DNA from: Massilia polaris | GTDB taxonomy: Bacteria > Pseudomonadota > Gammaproteobacteria > Burkholderiales > Burkholderiaceae_D | Length of the DNA stretch: 64,000 bases | Reading direction: 5' to 3' | NCBI RefSeq assembly: GCF_012927275.1 | Contig: NZ_JABBGG010000009.1 | Location: 62,001 to 126,000 of the forward strand | Shown: positions 37,567 through 46,563 of the stretch, one piece after another | Layout: every line of letters begins with the position of its first letter | How positions within the stretch are numbered: position 1 is the first letter of the stretch | The notes under the pieces: model-generated | What the model saw: the letters and a program-made list of their open reading frames with translations, nothing else | Database searches by the model: none | What the model was told of the DNA's origin: nothing | Position numbers and translations under genes: made by a program

Positions 37567-38960
37567 AGCACAAGATCAAGAATATCCATTTCGTCGGCAT
37601 CGGCGGCAGCGGCATGAGCGGCATCGCCGAAGTGCTGCTTAACCTCGGCTACAACGTGTCCGGTTCCGACCTGGGCAGCAATGCGGCTACCCAGCGCCTC
37701 GCGGAACTGGGCGCGACCGTCATGCTCGGCCACGCAGCGAAGCACGTCGCGCAGGTCGACGCGGTCGTCACCTCGACCGCCGTCCAGGCGGACAATCCTG
37801 AAGTCGTCGCAGCCCGCGCCGCGATGATCCCGATCGTGCCGCGCGCGATCATGCTCGGTGAACTGATGCGCCTCAAGCGCGGTATCGCGATTGCCGGCAC
37901 CCACGGCAAGACCACCACCACCAGCCTGGTCGCATCGGTGCTGGCGCAGGGCGGCCTGGATCCTACGTTCGTCATCGGCGGGCGCCTGACCAGCGCCGGC
38001 GCCAACGCCAAGCTGGGCACCGGCGAATACATCGTGGCCGAAGCCGACGAATCGGATGCGTCGTTCCTGAACCTGACGCCGATGCTGGAAGTGATCACCA
38101 ACATCGACGCCGACCACATGGAAACCTACGAGCACGATTTCGAAAAGCTCAAGGGCGCCTTCGTGCACTTCACGCACCGCCTGCCGTTCTACGGCCGCGT
38201 GATGCTGTGCATCGACGACGTGCATGTGCGCTCGATCCTGCCTGAAGTGACCAAGCCGATCACCACCTACGGCTTCTCGGAAGATGCGCAGGTACGCGCC
38301 GTCAACGCGCGCGCCGAAGGCCTGCAGATGCATTTCACCGTGATCCAGGACGGCTACCCGGACACCGACTTCGTGCTGAACCAGCCTGGCATGCACAACG
38401 TGCAGAACGCCTGCTCGGCGATTGCGATCGCGCGCGAACTCGGCATCGAGGACGAAGCGACCCAGCAGGGCCTGGCCGAATTCCGCGGCGTCGGCCGCCG
38501 CTTCACCCGCTACGGCGACGTCGCGATTCCTGGCGGCGGCACGTTCGCGCTGGTCGACGATTTCGGCCACCACCCGGTCGAAACCGAGGTCACGCTGAAG
38601 GCCGCGCGCGCCGCCTACCCTGGCCGCCGCCTGGTGCTGGCGTTCCAGCCGCACCGCTACAGCCGCACGCGCGACCTGTTCGAAGACTTCGTCAAGGTGC
38701 TGGCCGCGCCTGACGTGCTGGTGCTGGCCGAGGTGTACGCCGCCGGCGAAGCGCCAATCGTCGCCGCCGATGGCCGTGCGCTGGCGCATGCGCTGCGCGT
38801 AGGCGGCAAGGTCGAACCGATCTTCGTTGAGTCGATGGCCGACATGCCGTCGACGCTGATGGGCGTTGTGCGCGACGGCGACGTCGTGATCACGATGGGT
38901 GCGGGCTCGATCAGCGGCATCGCCAACAAACTGACAACCTATGCAGAGGCCTCGAAGTGA
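37563..38960 (+). CDS. murC: UDP-MurNAc:L-alanine ligase MurC
   Basis: This 465-aa ligase adds the first stem residue. It has [19 protein letters not shown] (N-domain nucleotide loop), [14 protein letters not shown] (P-loop, about residue 112), [10 protein letters not shown] and [12 protein letters not shown] at 37563 overlaps murG by 4 nt; an earlier ATG inside murG gives an unlikely extension. Its stop overlaps the ddlB GTG. Confidence 0.97.
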   Translation: MKHKIKNIHFVGIGGSGMSGIAEVLLNLGYNVSGSDLGSNAATQRLAELGATVMLGHAAKHVAQVDAVVTSTAVQADNPEVVAARAAMIPIVPRAIMLGELMRLKRGIAIAGTHGKTTTTSLVASVLAQGGLDPTFVIGGRLTSAGANAKLGTGEYIVAEADESDASFLNLTPMLEVITNIDADHMETYEHDFEKLKGAFVHFTHRLPFYGRVMLCIDDVHVRSILPEVTKPITTYGFSEDAQVRAVNARAEGLQMHFTVIQDGYPDTDFVLNQPGMHNVQNACSAIAIARELGIEDEATQQGLAEFRGVGRRFTRYGDVAIPGGGTFALVDDFGHHPVETEVTLKAARAAYPGRRLVLAFQPHRYSRTRDLFEDFVKVLAAPDVLVLAEVYAAGEAPIVAADGRALAHALRVGGKVEPIFVESMADMPSTLMGVVRDGDVVITMGAGSISGIANKLTTYAEASK

Positions 38961-39919
38961 GCGCAACTACCACCACAACTGAATTCGGCAAAGTCGGCGT
39001 GCTGTTCGGCGGCCGCTCCGCCGAGCGCGAAGTGTCCCTGATGTCCGGCACCGGCGTCCTGGAAGCCCTGAAGGCAAAGGGCGTCGACGCCCACGCCTTC
39101 GATCCGGGCGAGCGCAGCATCGCCGACCTGGCGGCTGAAAAATTCGACCGCGTGTTCATCGCGCTGCACGGCCGCTTCGGCGAAGACGGCAGCCTGCAGG
39201 GCGCGCTGGAACAGCTGGATATTCCATACACCGGGAGCGGCGTGATGGCCTGCGCGATCGGCATGGACAAGGTCTACACCAAGATGATCTGGCTGATGAA
39301 CAAGCTGCCGACGCCGCAATACGCGACGCTGGATGCGAATTCGGACCTGTCCACGGTGGTAGCTGAACTCGGCCTGCCGGTGATGATCAAGCCGCCGCTC
39401 GAAGGCTCGACCATCGGCATCACCAAGGTCACGCTTGAGCCTGAGCTGCAGGCCGCGGTCGACCTGGCCGCGAGCCTGGGCGACGTGGTGCTGGCCGAGC
39501 AGTTCGTGACCGGCCGCGAATTCACCGTCGCGGTGCTGGGCAAGGGCCGCGCCGCCAAGGCGCTGCCGATCGTCGAGATCGTGGCGCCGGGCGGTAACTA
39601 CGACTACCAGAACAAGTACTTCACCGACGACACCAAGTATTTCTGCCCGGCCGTGATTGACGATGCGACCAGCGCGGAGATGCAGCGCCTCGCGGTGCTG
39701 GCGTATAACGCGCTTGGCTGCGAAGGCTGGGGGCGCATCGATTTCATGCTGCGCGAGTCGGACAACAAGCCGTTCCTGATCGAGGCCAACACCTCGCCGG
39801 GCATGACCTCGCACTCGCTGGTGCCGATGGCGGCGCGCGCGCTGGGCATCAGCTACGAAGACCTGTGCGTGGAAATCCTGCGCTCGGCACGCCTGAAGAT
39901 GGCGAAGGGACAGGGCTAA
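38957..39919 (+). CDS. ddlB: D-alanine:D-alanine ligase
   Basis: This 320-aa ATP-grasp enzyme makes the D-Ala-D-Ala dipeptide used by MurF. It has [18 protein letters not shown] at the N-terminus, [17 protein letters not shown] and the C-terminal RIDFMLRE...[15 protein letters not shown] motif with Mg2+ ligands. GTG start overlaps the murC stop by 4 nt. Being in the dcw cluster indicates the DdlB type. Confidence 0.95.
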   Translation: MSATTTTTEFGKVGVLFGGRSAEREVSLMSGTGVLEALKAKGVDAHAFDPGERSIADLAAEKFDRVFIALHGRFGEDGSLQGALEQLDIPYTGSGVMACAIGMDKVYTKMIWLMNKLPTPQYATLDANSDLSTVVAELGLPVMIKPPLEGSTIGITKVTLEPELQAAVDLAASLGDVVLAEQFVTGREFTVAVLGKGRAAKALPIVEIVAPGGNYDYQNKYFTDDTKYFCPAVIDDATSAEMQRLAVLAYNALGCEGWGRIDFMLRESDNKPFLIEANTSPGMTSHSLVPMAARALGISYEDLCVEILRSARLKMAKGQG

Positions 39920-39925
39920 GCGCGA

Positions 39926-40750
39926 ATGTGGCAAGACGTACGGGCCTTGAACTCAACGGCGAACGCTTTAATCGCGCTGGTTGTCATCGCGCTGCTGGGT
40001 TCAGGCGTTTGGTGGATCTCGCAACGTCCGATGTTCGACCTGCGAACGGTGTATGTGCAGCACATGTACGGCATGAACCTGAAGCATGTGAACAAGCTGA
40101 CGCTGACGCAGGGCATGCTGGGCAAGGTGAAGGGCAACTTCTTCACCACGGACCTGGAGCAGGTGCGCGGCGCGTTTGAACAGGTGCCCTGGGTACGGCG
40201 CGCAACGGTCAGGCGCGAGTGGCCGGACCAGCTGGTGGTGGAAGTGGAAGAGCATGAAGCGCTCGGCACGTGGGGCGAAGACGGCAGGCTGCTGTCGGTG
40301 AAGGGCGATATCTTCACCGCCAACCTGGCCGAGGCGGACGAGGACCATGAGCTGCCGGCCTTCGATGGCCCGAAGGGCAGCGAGAAGGAAGTGCTGGCAC
40401 GGTTTATCGATCTGCGCACATGGTTTGCGCCGGTGAGCCTGATTCCGTCGGCGCTGAACCTGTCGTCGCGCTATGCATGGACGGTGCAGTTCAGTAATGG
40501 GATGGAAGTGGCGCTGGGCAGGGAACAGGACGCGACGACGCTGAAGACGCGGGCGGACCGGCTGGTGGGGATTTATCCGCAGCTGTCCAGCCTTCTGAAG
40601 GACGGCATCGCGACGGTGGACATGCGGTACCAGAACGGGCTTGCGCTGTCGGCCCACGGGCTGCAGGTGCCGAACGATATAACAAAGCCTGTGAAGGCTG
40701 TAACACAAAAAACGAAAACAACCAGCAGTACAAACCGGAACAGACAGTAG
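39926..40750 (+). CDS. ftsQ: Cell-division protein FtsQ
   Basis: This 274-aa bitopic protein connects cytoplasmic and periplasmic divisome parts. One TM helix (ALIALVVIALLGSGVWWIS, about residues 13-31) precedes a POTRA domain (TVYVQHMYGMNLKHVNKLTLTQG) and the FtsQ beta domain. The C-terminus is a basic/polar tail (TQKTKTTSSTNRNRQ). It starts 6 bp after ddlB and lies 9 bp before ftsA. Confidence 0.93.
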   Translation: MWQDVRALNSTANALIALVVIALLGSGVWWISQRPMFDLRTVYVQHMYGMNLKHVNKLTLTQGMLGKVKGNFFTTDLEQVRGAFEQVPWVRRATVRREWPDQLVVEVEEHEALGTWGEDGRLLSVKGDIFTANLAEADEDHELPAFDGPKGSEKEVLARFIDLRTWFAPVSLIPSALNLSSRYAWTVQFSNGMEVALGREQDATTLKTRADRLVGIYPQLSSLLKDGIATVDMRYQNGLALSAHGLQVPNDITKPVKAVTQKTKTTSSTNRNRQ

Positions 40751-40759
40751 GCCAGGAAA

Positions 40760-41992
40760 ATGACAAAAGACGCGAAAAATCTGATCGTCGGGCTCGACAT
40801 CGGCACCTCCAAGGTGGTGGCGGTGGTGGCCGAGGTGATGGCCGACGGACGGCATGAGGTCATCGGACTCGGGCAGCACGAGTCGAAGGGCCTGAAGAAG
40901 GGCGTCGTCGTCAACATCGAGGCCACCGTCGAGTCGATCCAGCGCGCGCTCGAAGAAGCCGAGCTGATGGCCGACTGCAAAATCCGCAACGTGTATGCCG
41001 GTATCGCGGGCAGCCATATCCGCTCGTTCAATTCGAGCGGCATGGTCGCGATCAAGGACAAGGAAGTCACCGCGGCCGACGTCGCGCGCGTGATCGAGAC
41101 CGCCAAGGCCGTAACCATCGCCACCGACCAGCAGCTGCTGCACACGGTGCCGCAGGAATTCATCGTCGACAAGCAGGAAGACGTGCGCGAGCCGATCGGC
41201 ATGAGCGGCGTGCGCCTCGAAGTGCGCGTGCACATCGTCACCGGCGCGGTGTCGGCGGTACAGAACATCGTCAAGTGCGTGCGCCGCTGCGGCCTCGAAG
41301 TGTCGGACCTGATTTTGCAGCCGATGGCCTCCGCCGACGCGGTGCTGACGGCCGACGAAAAAGAGCTGGGCGTGGTCCTGATCGACATCGGCGGCGGCAC
41401 CACCGACATCGCCGTTTTCTCGGACGGCGCGATCCGTCACACCGCGGTCATCCCGATCGCCGGCGACCAGATCACCAACGACATCGCGATGGCGCTGCGT
41501 ACGCCGACCTCCGAAGCCGAAGAAATCAAGATCCGCTATGGCGTCGCCAAGCAAGTGCTGGCCGATCCGGGCGAGACGCTTGAAGTGCCCGGCCTGGGCG
41601 ACCGCGGACCGCGCAACCTGTCGCGCCAGGCGCTGGCCGCCGTGATCGAGCCGCGCGTCGAAGAACTGTTCGCGATGGTGCACCAGGCGGTGCGCGAGTC
41701 CGGCTACGAAGGCGTGCTCTCGTCGGGCATCGTCCTGACCGGCGGCACCTCGATCATGCCGGGCATGGCCGAAATGGCCGAAGACATCTTCCTCAAGCCG
41801 GCGCGCCTTGGCACGCCGGACTACCGCGGCCAGCTGGCTGACGTCGTGCGCAGTCCGCGCTATGCGACCGTCCTCGGCCTGCTGCTGGAAGCGAAAAAGC
41901 AGTACTTGCGTGGGCACATCGTGACGCGTCAGGATGGTTCGGTGAAGGCGGTGTGGCAGCGTATGAAGGAATGGTTCTTAGGTAATTTTTAA
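40760..41992 (+). CDS. ftsA: Cell-division protein FtsA
   Basis: This 410-aa actin-like ATPase tethers FtsZ to the membrane. It has IVGLDIGTSKVVAVVAEV (phosphate-1), IDIGGGTTDIAVFSDG (phosphate-2), SGIVLTGGTSIMPGM (adenosine) and a C-terminal amphipathic helix VWQRMKEWFLGNF that serves as membrane anchor. AGGA precedes the ATG. Confidence 0.97.
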   Translation: MTKDAKNLIVGLDIGTSKVVAVVAEVMADGRHEVIGLGQHESKGLKKGVVVNIEATVESIQRALEEAELMADCKIRNVYAGIAGSHIRSFNSSGMVAIKDKEVTAADVARVIETAKAVTIATDQQLLHTVPQEFIVDKQEDVREPIGMSGVRLEVRVHIVTGAVSAVQNIVKCVRRCGLEVSDLILQPMASADAVLTADEKELGVVLIDIGGGTTDIAVFSDGAIRHTAVIPIAGDQITNDIAMALRTPTSEAEEIKIRYGVAKQVLADPGETLEVPGLGDRGPRNLSRQALAAVIEPRVEELFAMVHQAVRESGYEGVLSSGIVLTGGTSIMPGMAEMAEDIFLKPARLGTPDYRGQLADVVRSPRYATVLGLLLEAKKQYLRGHIVTRQDGSVKAVWQRMKEWFLGNF

Positions 41993-42132
41993 GTTGCATG
42001 GCAGGGCGGGCAGCAAGATTCTGGATTGTCTTAAAAAGAGATTTTTATAAATAACCGCAGTTTTCAATCTCCAGGTTTCATATATATAAGAGCCCTGGCG
42101 CTTGGAAACGGCAAATTCATCAGGAGTACATC

Positions 42133-43341
42133 ATGGAGTTCGATATGGTCGATAACGCAGCACTGGGAACCGTCATCAAGGTCGTCGGCGTCGGCGGCGC
42201 CGGTGGCAACGCGGTTCAGCACATGATCAACAAGGGCGTTTCCGGCGTTGAGTTCATCGCTGCGAACACCGATGCCCAGGCACTGGCCGCATCGTCCGCG
42301 CACAACATCATCCAGATCGGCGAGACCGGCCTGGGCGCGGGCATGAAGCCTGCGGTCGGCCGCCAGCTGGCCGAAGAATCGCGTGCGCGCATCGAAGATT
42401 CGCTGCGCGGCGCGCACATGGTGTTCATCGCTGCCGGCATGGGCGGCGGCACCGGCACCGGCGCGGCACCGATCGTCGCTGAAATCGCCAAGTCGATGGG
42501 CGCGCTGACCGTGGCCGTGGTATCGAAGCCATTCTCGTACGAAGGCCAGAAGTGCATGGACATCGCCGAAGAAGGCCTGGAAGCGCTGTCGCAGCACGTC
42601 GATTCCCTGATCATCATCCTGAACGAAAAGCTGGAAGACATCTACGAAGATGAATCGATGCTCGACTGGATGAAGCACGCCGACGATGTACTGAACAACG
42701 CGGTTGCAGGTATCGCCGAGATCATCAACGTCCCGGGCCACATCAACGTCGACTTCAACGACGTCAAGACCATCATGGGCGAGCAGGGCAAGGCGATGAT
42801 GGGCACCGCGACCGCGTCCGGCGTCGACCGCGCACGCATCGCAGCCGAGCAGGCAGTGGCATCGCCGCTGCTGGACGGTATCGACCTGTCCGGCGCGCGC
42901 GGCGTGCTGGTCAACGTCACCGCCAGCCGTGGCCTGAAGGGTAAGGAGATCAAGGAAGTGATGGCGGCGGTACGCGCATTCGCAGCGCCTGACGCATCGA
43001 TCGCGCAAGGTATCGCGTACGACGACAACATGGGCGACGACATCCGTGTCACCGTGGTGGCGACGGGCCTGGGCAGGGCCAAGAAGGCGATGCAGCTGGT
43101 CCAGACCCCGATGCTGCGCACCGGCACCCACAACGCGCCGATGATGGCCTCTAGCGGCATGGGCGCGGCTTCGGCCGGCGTCTCGATGGGCTCCGCTTCC
43201 GGCGTCGGCAGCGCGATGGACGGCATGAAGCAGCCAGCCGTATGGCGTCGCGAGCAGGCATCGGAGCAGGTCCAGGCGATGCAGCGCAATGGCGTCGAGA
43301 CGTACGACATTCCAGCGTTCCTGCGCAAGCAAGCTGACTAA
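42133..43341 (+). CDS. ftsZ: Cell-division protein FtsZ
   Basis: This 402-aa tubulin-like GTPase forms the Z-ring. The GTP loop GMGGGTGTGAAPIVAE (about residue 104), the T7 loop VDFNDVKTIM and a variable linker are followed by the conserved C-terminal peptide YDIPAFLRKQ. GGAG precedes the ATG. A 140-bp gap to ftsA with AT-rich stretches (TTTTCA and TATATA near 42061-42088) probably holds an extra ftsZ promoter. It is followed by a long hairpin terminator. Confidence 0.98.
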   Translation: MEFDMVDNAALGTVIKVVGVGGAGGNAVQHMINKGVSGVEFIAANTDAQALAASSAHNIIQIGETGLGAGMKPAVGRQLAEESRARIEDSLRGAHMVFIAAGMGGGTGTGAAPIVAEIAKSMGALTVAVVSKPFSYEGQKCMDIAEEGLEALSQHVDSLIIILNEKLEDIYEDESMLDWMKHADDVLNNAVAGIAEIINVPGHINVDFNDVKTIMGEQGKAMMGTATASGVDRARIAAEQAVASPLLDGIDLSGARGVLVNVTASRGLKGKEIKEVMAAVRAFAAPDASIAQGIAYDDNMGDDIRVTVVATGLGRAKKAMQLVQTPMLRTGTHNAPMMASSGMGAASAGVSMGSASGVGSAMDGMKQPAVWRREQASEQVQAMQRNGVETYDIPAFLRKQAD

Positions 43342-43363
43342 GTTTTAAGAAGACTCGTTCGCC

Positions 43364-43440
43364 GTAGGGACGAAGAGCGCCGCGTCATCCGCCGAATGCA
43401 AATCGGCGGATGACGCGGCGCTCTTCCGCCCTACTTTTTT
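43364..43440. terminator. Long hairpin terminator after ftsZ
   Basis: A 24-bp perfect stem (43372-43395 with 43403-43426, 7-nt loop) is extended by a 6-bp stem GTAGGG/CCCTAC (43364-43369 with 43429-43434) across a 2x2 internal loop. TTTTTT follows at 43435-43440. Its outer GTAGGG/CCCTAC ends match those of the dispersed repeat at 44061-44140. Confidence 0.85.
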
Positions 43441-43528
43441 GGGTCTTCGCCAGCAGAAAAACCGCGGATCAGGCATACTCCCCGGTCAAGCACTTGCTAT
43501 TTTCCCAACACACGACAAGGAGTCATAC

Positions 43529-44035
43529 ATGACCATCAAAATCGGCGAACGCCTCCCGGAAAGCACCCTGGCTGAATTCGTAGAGACCGAATCCGAAGGC
43601 TGCGCGCTTGGCCCGAATACTTTCCAGGTAGCTGACTTGGTCAAAGGCAAGAAGATCGCGATCTTCGGCCTGCCGGGCGCCTACACCCCGACCTGCTCGG
43701 CACAGCACGTGCCAGGCTACGTCAAGAACTTCGCCGAATTCAAGTCCGCTGGCGTCGACGAAATCTGGTGCATCTCGGTCAACGACGCGTTCGTGATGGG
43801 CGCGTGGGGCCGTGACCAGAAGGCGACCGGCGCCGTGCGCATGATGGCCGACGGTAACGCTGCATTTTCGAAGGCGCTCGGCCTGGACGCTGACTTCTCC
43901 AAGTTCGGCATGGGCACCCGCTCGCAGCGCTACTCGATGCTGGTTGAAGACGGCGTCGTCAAGCAGTTGAACGTGGAGCAGGGCGGCGGCTTCGAAGTGT
44001 CGAATGCCGAGACGATGCTGAAGCAATTGGCTTAA
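43529..44035 (+). CDS. Peroxiredoxin (Prx5-type)
   Basis: This 168-aa thiol peroxidase has the peroxidatic Cys in PGAYTPTCSAQHVPGY and Arg in GMGTRSQRY. It reduces peroxides using glutathione or thioredoxin; no fused glutaredoxin domain is present. ATG at 43529 is supported by AAGGAG 7 bases upstream; an upstream start at 43439 would begin in the terminator. The gene is a regular neighbour of ftsZ/lpxC in this bacterial group. Confidence 0.95.
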   Translation: MTIKIGERLPESTLAEFVETESEGCALGPNTFQVADLVKGKKIAIFGLPGAYTPTCSAQHVPGYVKNFAEFKSAGVDEIWCISVNDAFVMGAWGRDQKATGAVRMMADGNAAFSKALGLDADFSKFGMGTRSQRYSMLVEDGVVKQLNVEQGGGFEVSNAETMLKQLA

Positions 44036-44060
44036 GCTTCCTCGACTTCGTAGTCCGCTC

Positions 44061-44140
44061 GTAGGGCGGATAAGCGAAGCGCATCCGCCTGCATGCGTCA
44101 ACACGACTCATGGCGGATGCGCCTTGCTTATCCGCCCTAC
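44061..44140. repeat. Dispersed intergenic repeat, double-armed copy
   Basis: Left arm 44061-44089 and right arm 44112-44140 are inverted copies (27 of 29 matching). Each arm is itself an imperfect palindrome, for example GGCGGATGCGCC then GCTTATCCGCC. It starts 25 bp after the peroxiredoxin stop and ends 16 bp before the next ATG. Confidence 0.8.
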
Positions 44141-44156
44141 ATTTATTTGGTCTCAC

Positions 44157-45053
44157 ATGAATCACACCAGAACCGCCACCGCCAACGGCAACCTGCGCAG
44201 CATCTACGCGATGCTGATCGCCGTCGCCATGTTCTCGCTGATGGACACGGCCATGAAGCTGCTGTCCCAGCACTATCCCGCCGTGCAGGTGGCCGCGCTG
44301 CGCGCGCTGTCGTCGCTGCCGCTGATGATCGGCTACGTGGCCTGGCGCGGCGCCTTCCGCAATATCCTCAAGGTGCGCTGGCCGCTGCAGGTGCTGCGCG
44401 GCGTGCTCGGTATCGCGATGCTCGGCATGTTCGCCTTCGGCCTGAAAAGCCTGTCGCTGGCCGAGGCCTACACCATCTTCTTCATCGCCCCCGCGCTGAT
44501 CACGGCCCTGTCGGTGGTCTTTTTGAAAGAGACGGTCGACGCCCCGCGCTGGATCGCCATCGCGGTCGGCCTGGCCGGCGTGCTGGTCGTGCTGCGCCCG
44601 ACCGGCGAAGGCATGCTGACCCTCGGCGGCCTGGCCATCCTCGGCTCCGCCGTCGCCTACGCGGTATCGGCCATCGCGGCCCGCATCCTGGCCCGCACCG
44701 ACCCTGCCGAACACGTGATGTTCTGGCTGATCCTGATGATCGCCGTGGGCGCCAGCATCATCGCTGCACCGAACTGGGTAACGGTCCGCGTGTCCGATGC
44801 ATGGCTGCTGATTGGCCTCGCGGTCAGCGGTTTCCTCGGCCAGATCGCGATCACCGAGGCGTTCAGCTCGGGCGAGGCGTCGAGCGTGGCGCCGTTCGAG
44901 TATTCGGCGCTGGCCTGGGGCGTGGCGATCGACTGGCTGCTGTGGCAGGCCCTGCCCGACGAATACACCCTGCTGGGCGCAGCCATCATCATCGGCAGCG
45001 GCATCTACCTGATCCGCCACGAACGCGTTCACGTGGAAAGCGAGCATCCCTGA
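44157..45053 (+). CDS. EamA-family (DMT) transporter
   Basis: This 298-aa inner-membrane protein has ten hydrophobic segments in two EamA repeats (SIYAMLIAVAMFSLMDTAMKLL and LAILGSAVAYAVSAIAARIL). RhaT/RarD-like drug-metabolite transporters export small metabolites; the substrate is unknown. ATG at 44157 is chosen because the ATG at 44124 lies inside the repeat. The ribosome-binding site is weak. It precedes lpxC by 43 bp. Confidence 0.88.
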   Translation: MNHTRTATANGNLRSIYAMLIAVAMFSLMDTAMKLLSQHYPAVQVAALRALSSLPLMIGYVAWRGAFRNILKVRWPLQVLRGVLGIAMLGMFAFGLKSLSLAEAYTIFFIAPALITALSVVFLKETVDAPRWIAIAVGLAGVLVVLRPTGEGMLTLGGLAILGSAVAYAVSAIAARILARTDPAEHVMFWLILMIAVGASIIAAPNWVTVRVSDAWLLIGLAVSGFLGQIAITEAFSSGEASSVAPFEYSALAWGVAIDWLLWQALPDEYTLLGAAIIIGSGIYLIRHERVHVESEHP

Positions 45054-45096
45054 GCCCGTCAATGCAGGGTGATTTCAACCCGGATATAATCGGGGG

Positions 45097-46032
45097 ATGC
45101 TTAAACAACGAACCGTCAAACAAGAGGTCCGCACCACCGGTGTGGGCCTGCATTCCGGGCGCAAGGTCGTCCTGACCCTGCGCCCGGCAGCTGTCGATAC
45201 CGGCATCGTATTCCGCCGCGTCGACCTGGATCCTGTTGTCGAATTTCCATCGACCGCGACCATCGTCGGCGACACCCGCATGGCATCTGTGCTGATCAAG
45301 GACGACGCGCGCGTGTCCACCGTCGAACACCTGATGTCGGCCTGCGCCGGCCTTGGCATCGACAACCTGTATGTCGACGTATCGGCCGAAGAAATCCCGA
45401 TCATGGACGGTTCGGCATCGTCGTTCGTGTTCCTGCTCCAGCAAGCTGGCGTGCAGGAGCAGGACGCGCCGAAGAAATTCATCCGCGTGCTGAAGGATGT
45501 CGAGGTACGCCAGGGCGCCGGCAACAACGAAAAGTGGGCGCGCCTGTCGCCGCACGACGGCTTCAAGCTGGACTTCTTCATCGAATTCAATCACCCGGCC
45601 GTGGACGGCACCATGCAGCGCGCGTCGGTCGATTTCGGCGACGTCTCGTATGTGCATGACGTGGCGCGCGCGCGTACCTTCGGCTTCATGCAGGACGTGG
45701 AAAGCCTGCGCGGCATGGGCCTGGCGCGCGGCGGTTCGCTGGAGAACGCGATTGTGATGGACGAGTACCGGATCCTGAATTCGGACGGCCTGCGCTACGA
45801 AGATGAATTCGTGCGCCACAAGATCCTCGACGCGATCGGCGACCTGTACCTGGTCGGCCATCCGCTGGTGGCCAGCTACCACGCGCACAAGTCGGGCCAT
45901 GCGCTGAACAACCTGCTGCTGCTCGAACTGCTGAAGGACCCGGCTTCCTACGAGATCGTGTCCTACGACTCGATCGACAAGGCGCCGCACTCCTACCAGC
46001 GCCAGATGACCAGTGAGTGGTCGCTTACTTAA
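45097..46032 (+). CDS. lpxC: UDP-3-O-acyl-N-acetylglucosamine deacetylase LpxC
   Basis: This 311-aa zinc enzyme catalyses the committed step of lipid A synthesis. Zinc and catalytic residues are visible: His in VEHLMSA (about residue 78), His and Asp in [11 protein letters not shown], and catalytic His in [22 protein letters not shown] is the conserved active-site strand. Length is standard (E. coli 305). It ends overlapping the convergent dciA gene by 4 nt. Confidence 0.97.
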   Translation: MLKQRTVKQEVRTTGVGLHSGRKVVLTLRPAAVDTGIVFRRVDLDPVVEFPSTATIVGDTRMASVLIKDDARVSTVEHLMSACAGLGIDNLYVDVSAEEIPIMDGSASSFVFLLQQAGVQEQDAPKKFIRVLKDVEVRQGAGNNEKWARLSPHDGFKLDFFIEFNHPAVDGTMQRASVDFGDVSYVHDVARARTFGFMQDVESLRGMGLARGGSLENAIVMDEYRILNSDGLRYEDEFVRHKILDAIGDLYLVGHPLVASYHAHKSGHALNNLLLLELLKDPASYEIVSYDSIDKAPHSYQRQMTSEWSLT

Positions 46033-46499
46033 GCCTGGCGCCGCTTGGCCGCCATCGACTTGATGGCGGCGATCAGTTTCTCGTTCTGGGGCGTGGCCTC
46101 CAGCGCGTCGCCCAGCTCCTCGAACGCCGTCACCGCATTGTCGGGCATCGACAGCTTGCGGATCTCGACCACCGGCCCGGCGGCGCGGGTGACCTGCACT
46201 TTCAGCTTGATCGCATCGACCTGCCAGCCGCGCTTTTGCAGGTCGGCCTGCAATTTTGGCAACTGCTGCTTCAGCCTTGCCGCCACCGCCGACGTCGGCA
46301 TCGCCAGTAACAACTGGCCTTGTTCGAACGCCAGCACGTCGCACTGCGAGAACATCGGCGGCAGGGCGTTCGCGCAGTCCCTCTGCAAGCTGGCCATGCG
46401 CATCGCGGCCGGCATCAGGCTGGCGAGGCGGTCGTTCTTGCGCAGGAAATCGGTCGCGCCGAGCGAGGTCCGGGAGTTTTTGGTGCCGTAGATATGCAC
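46029..46499 (-). CDS. dciA: DciA-like helicase-loader protein (DUF721)
   Basis: This 156-aa protein contains the DUF721 domain in its C-terminal half ([33 protein letters not shown]). DciA proteins load the replicative helicase DnaB in bacteria lacking DnaC. Position next to lpxC is the usual one in betaproteobacteria. It is convergent with lpxC with a 4-nt overlap. No strong Shine-Dalgarno is seen. Confidence 0.82.
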   Translation of the reverse strand: MHIYGTKNSRTSLGATDFLRKNDRLASLMPAAMRMASLQRDCANALPPMFSQCDVLAFEQGQLLLAMPTSAVAARLKQQLPKLQADLQKRGWQVDAIKLKVQVTRAAGPVVEIRKLSMPDNAVTAFEELGDALEATPQNEKLIAAIKSMAAKRRQA

Positions 46500-46563
46500 T
46501 GTGCGTTGTGGGGCAGCTGGTTGGGGTGAGGGCGTTACATTAACACAGCTGCCCGCCGCCCTG

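Noticed and set aside
36780-38966. A 728-codon minus-strand frame opposite murG and murC
   Set aside because: It is an antisense shadow of two fully recognised Mur genes and has no ribosome-binding site or family signature.
40001-41917. A 638-codon minus-strand frame opposite ftsQ/ftsA
   Set aside because: Shadow of the division genes.
42001-42090. Strong ftsZ-specific promoter
   Set aside because: Several AT-rich -10-like hexamers exist but none has a good -35 at the right spacing, so it is mentioned only within the ftsZ entry.
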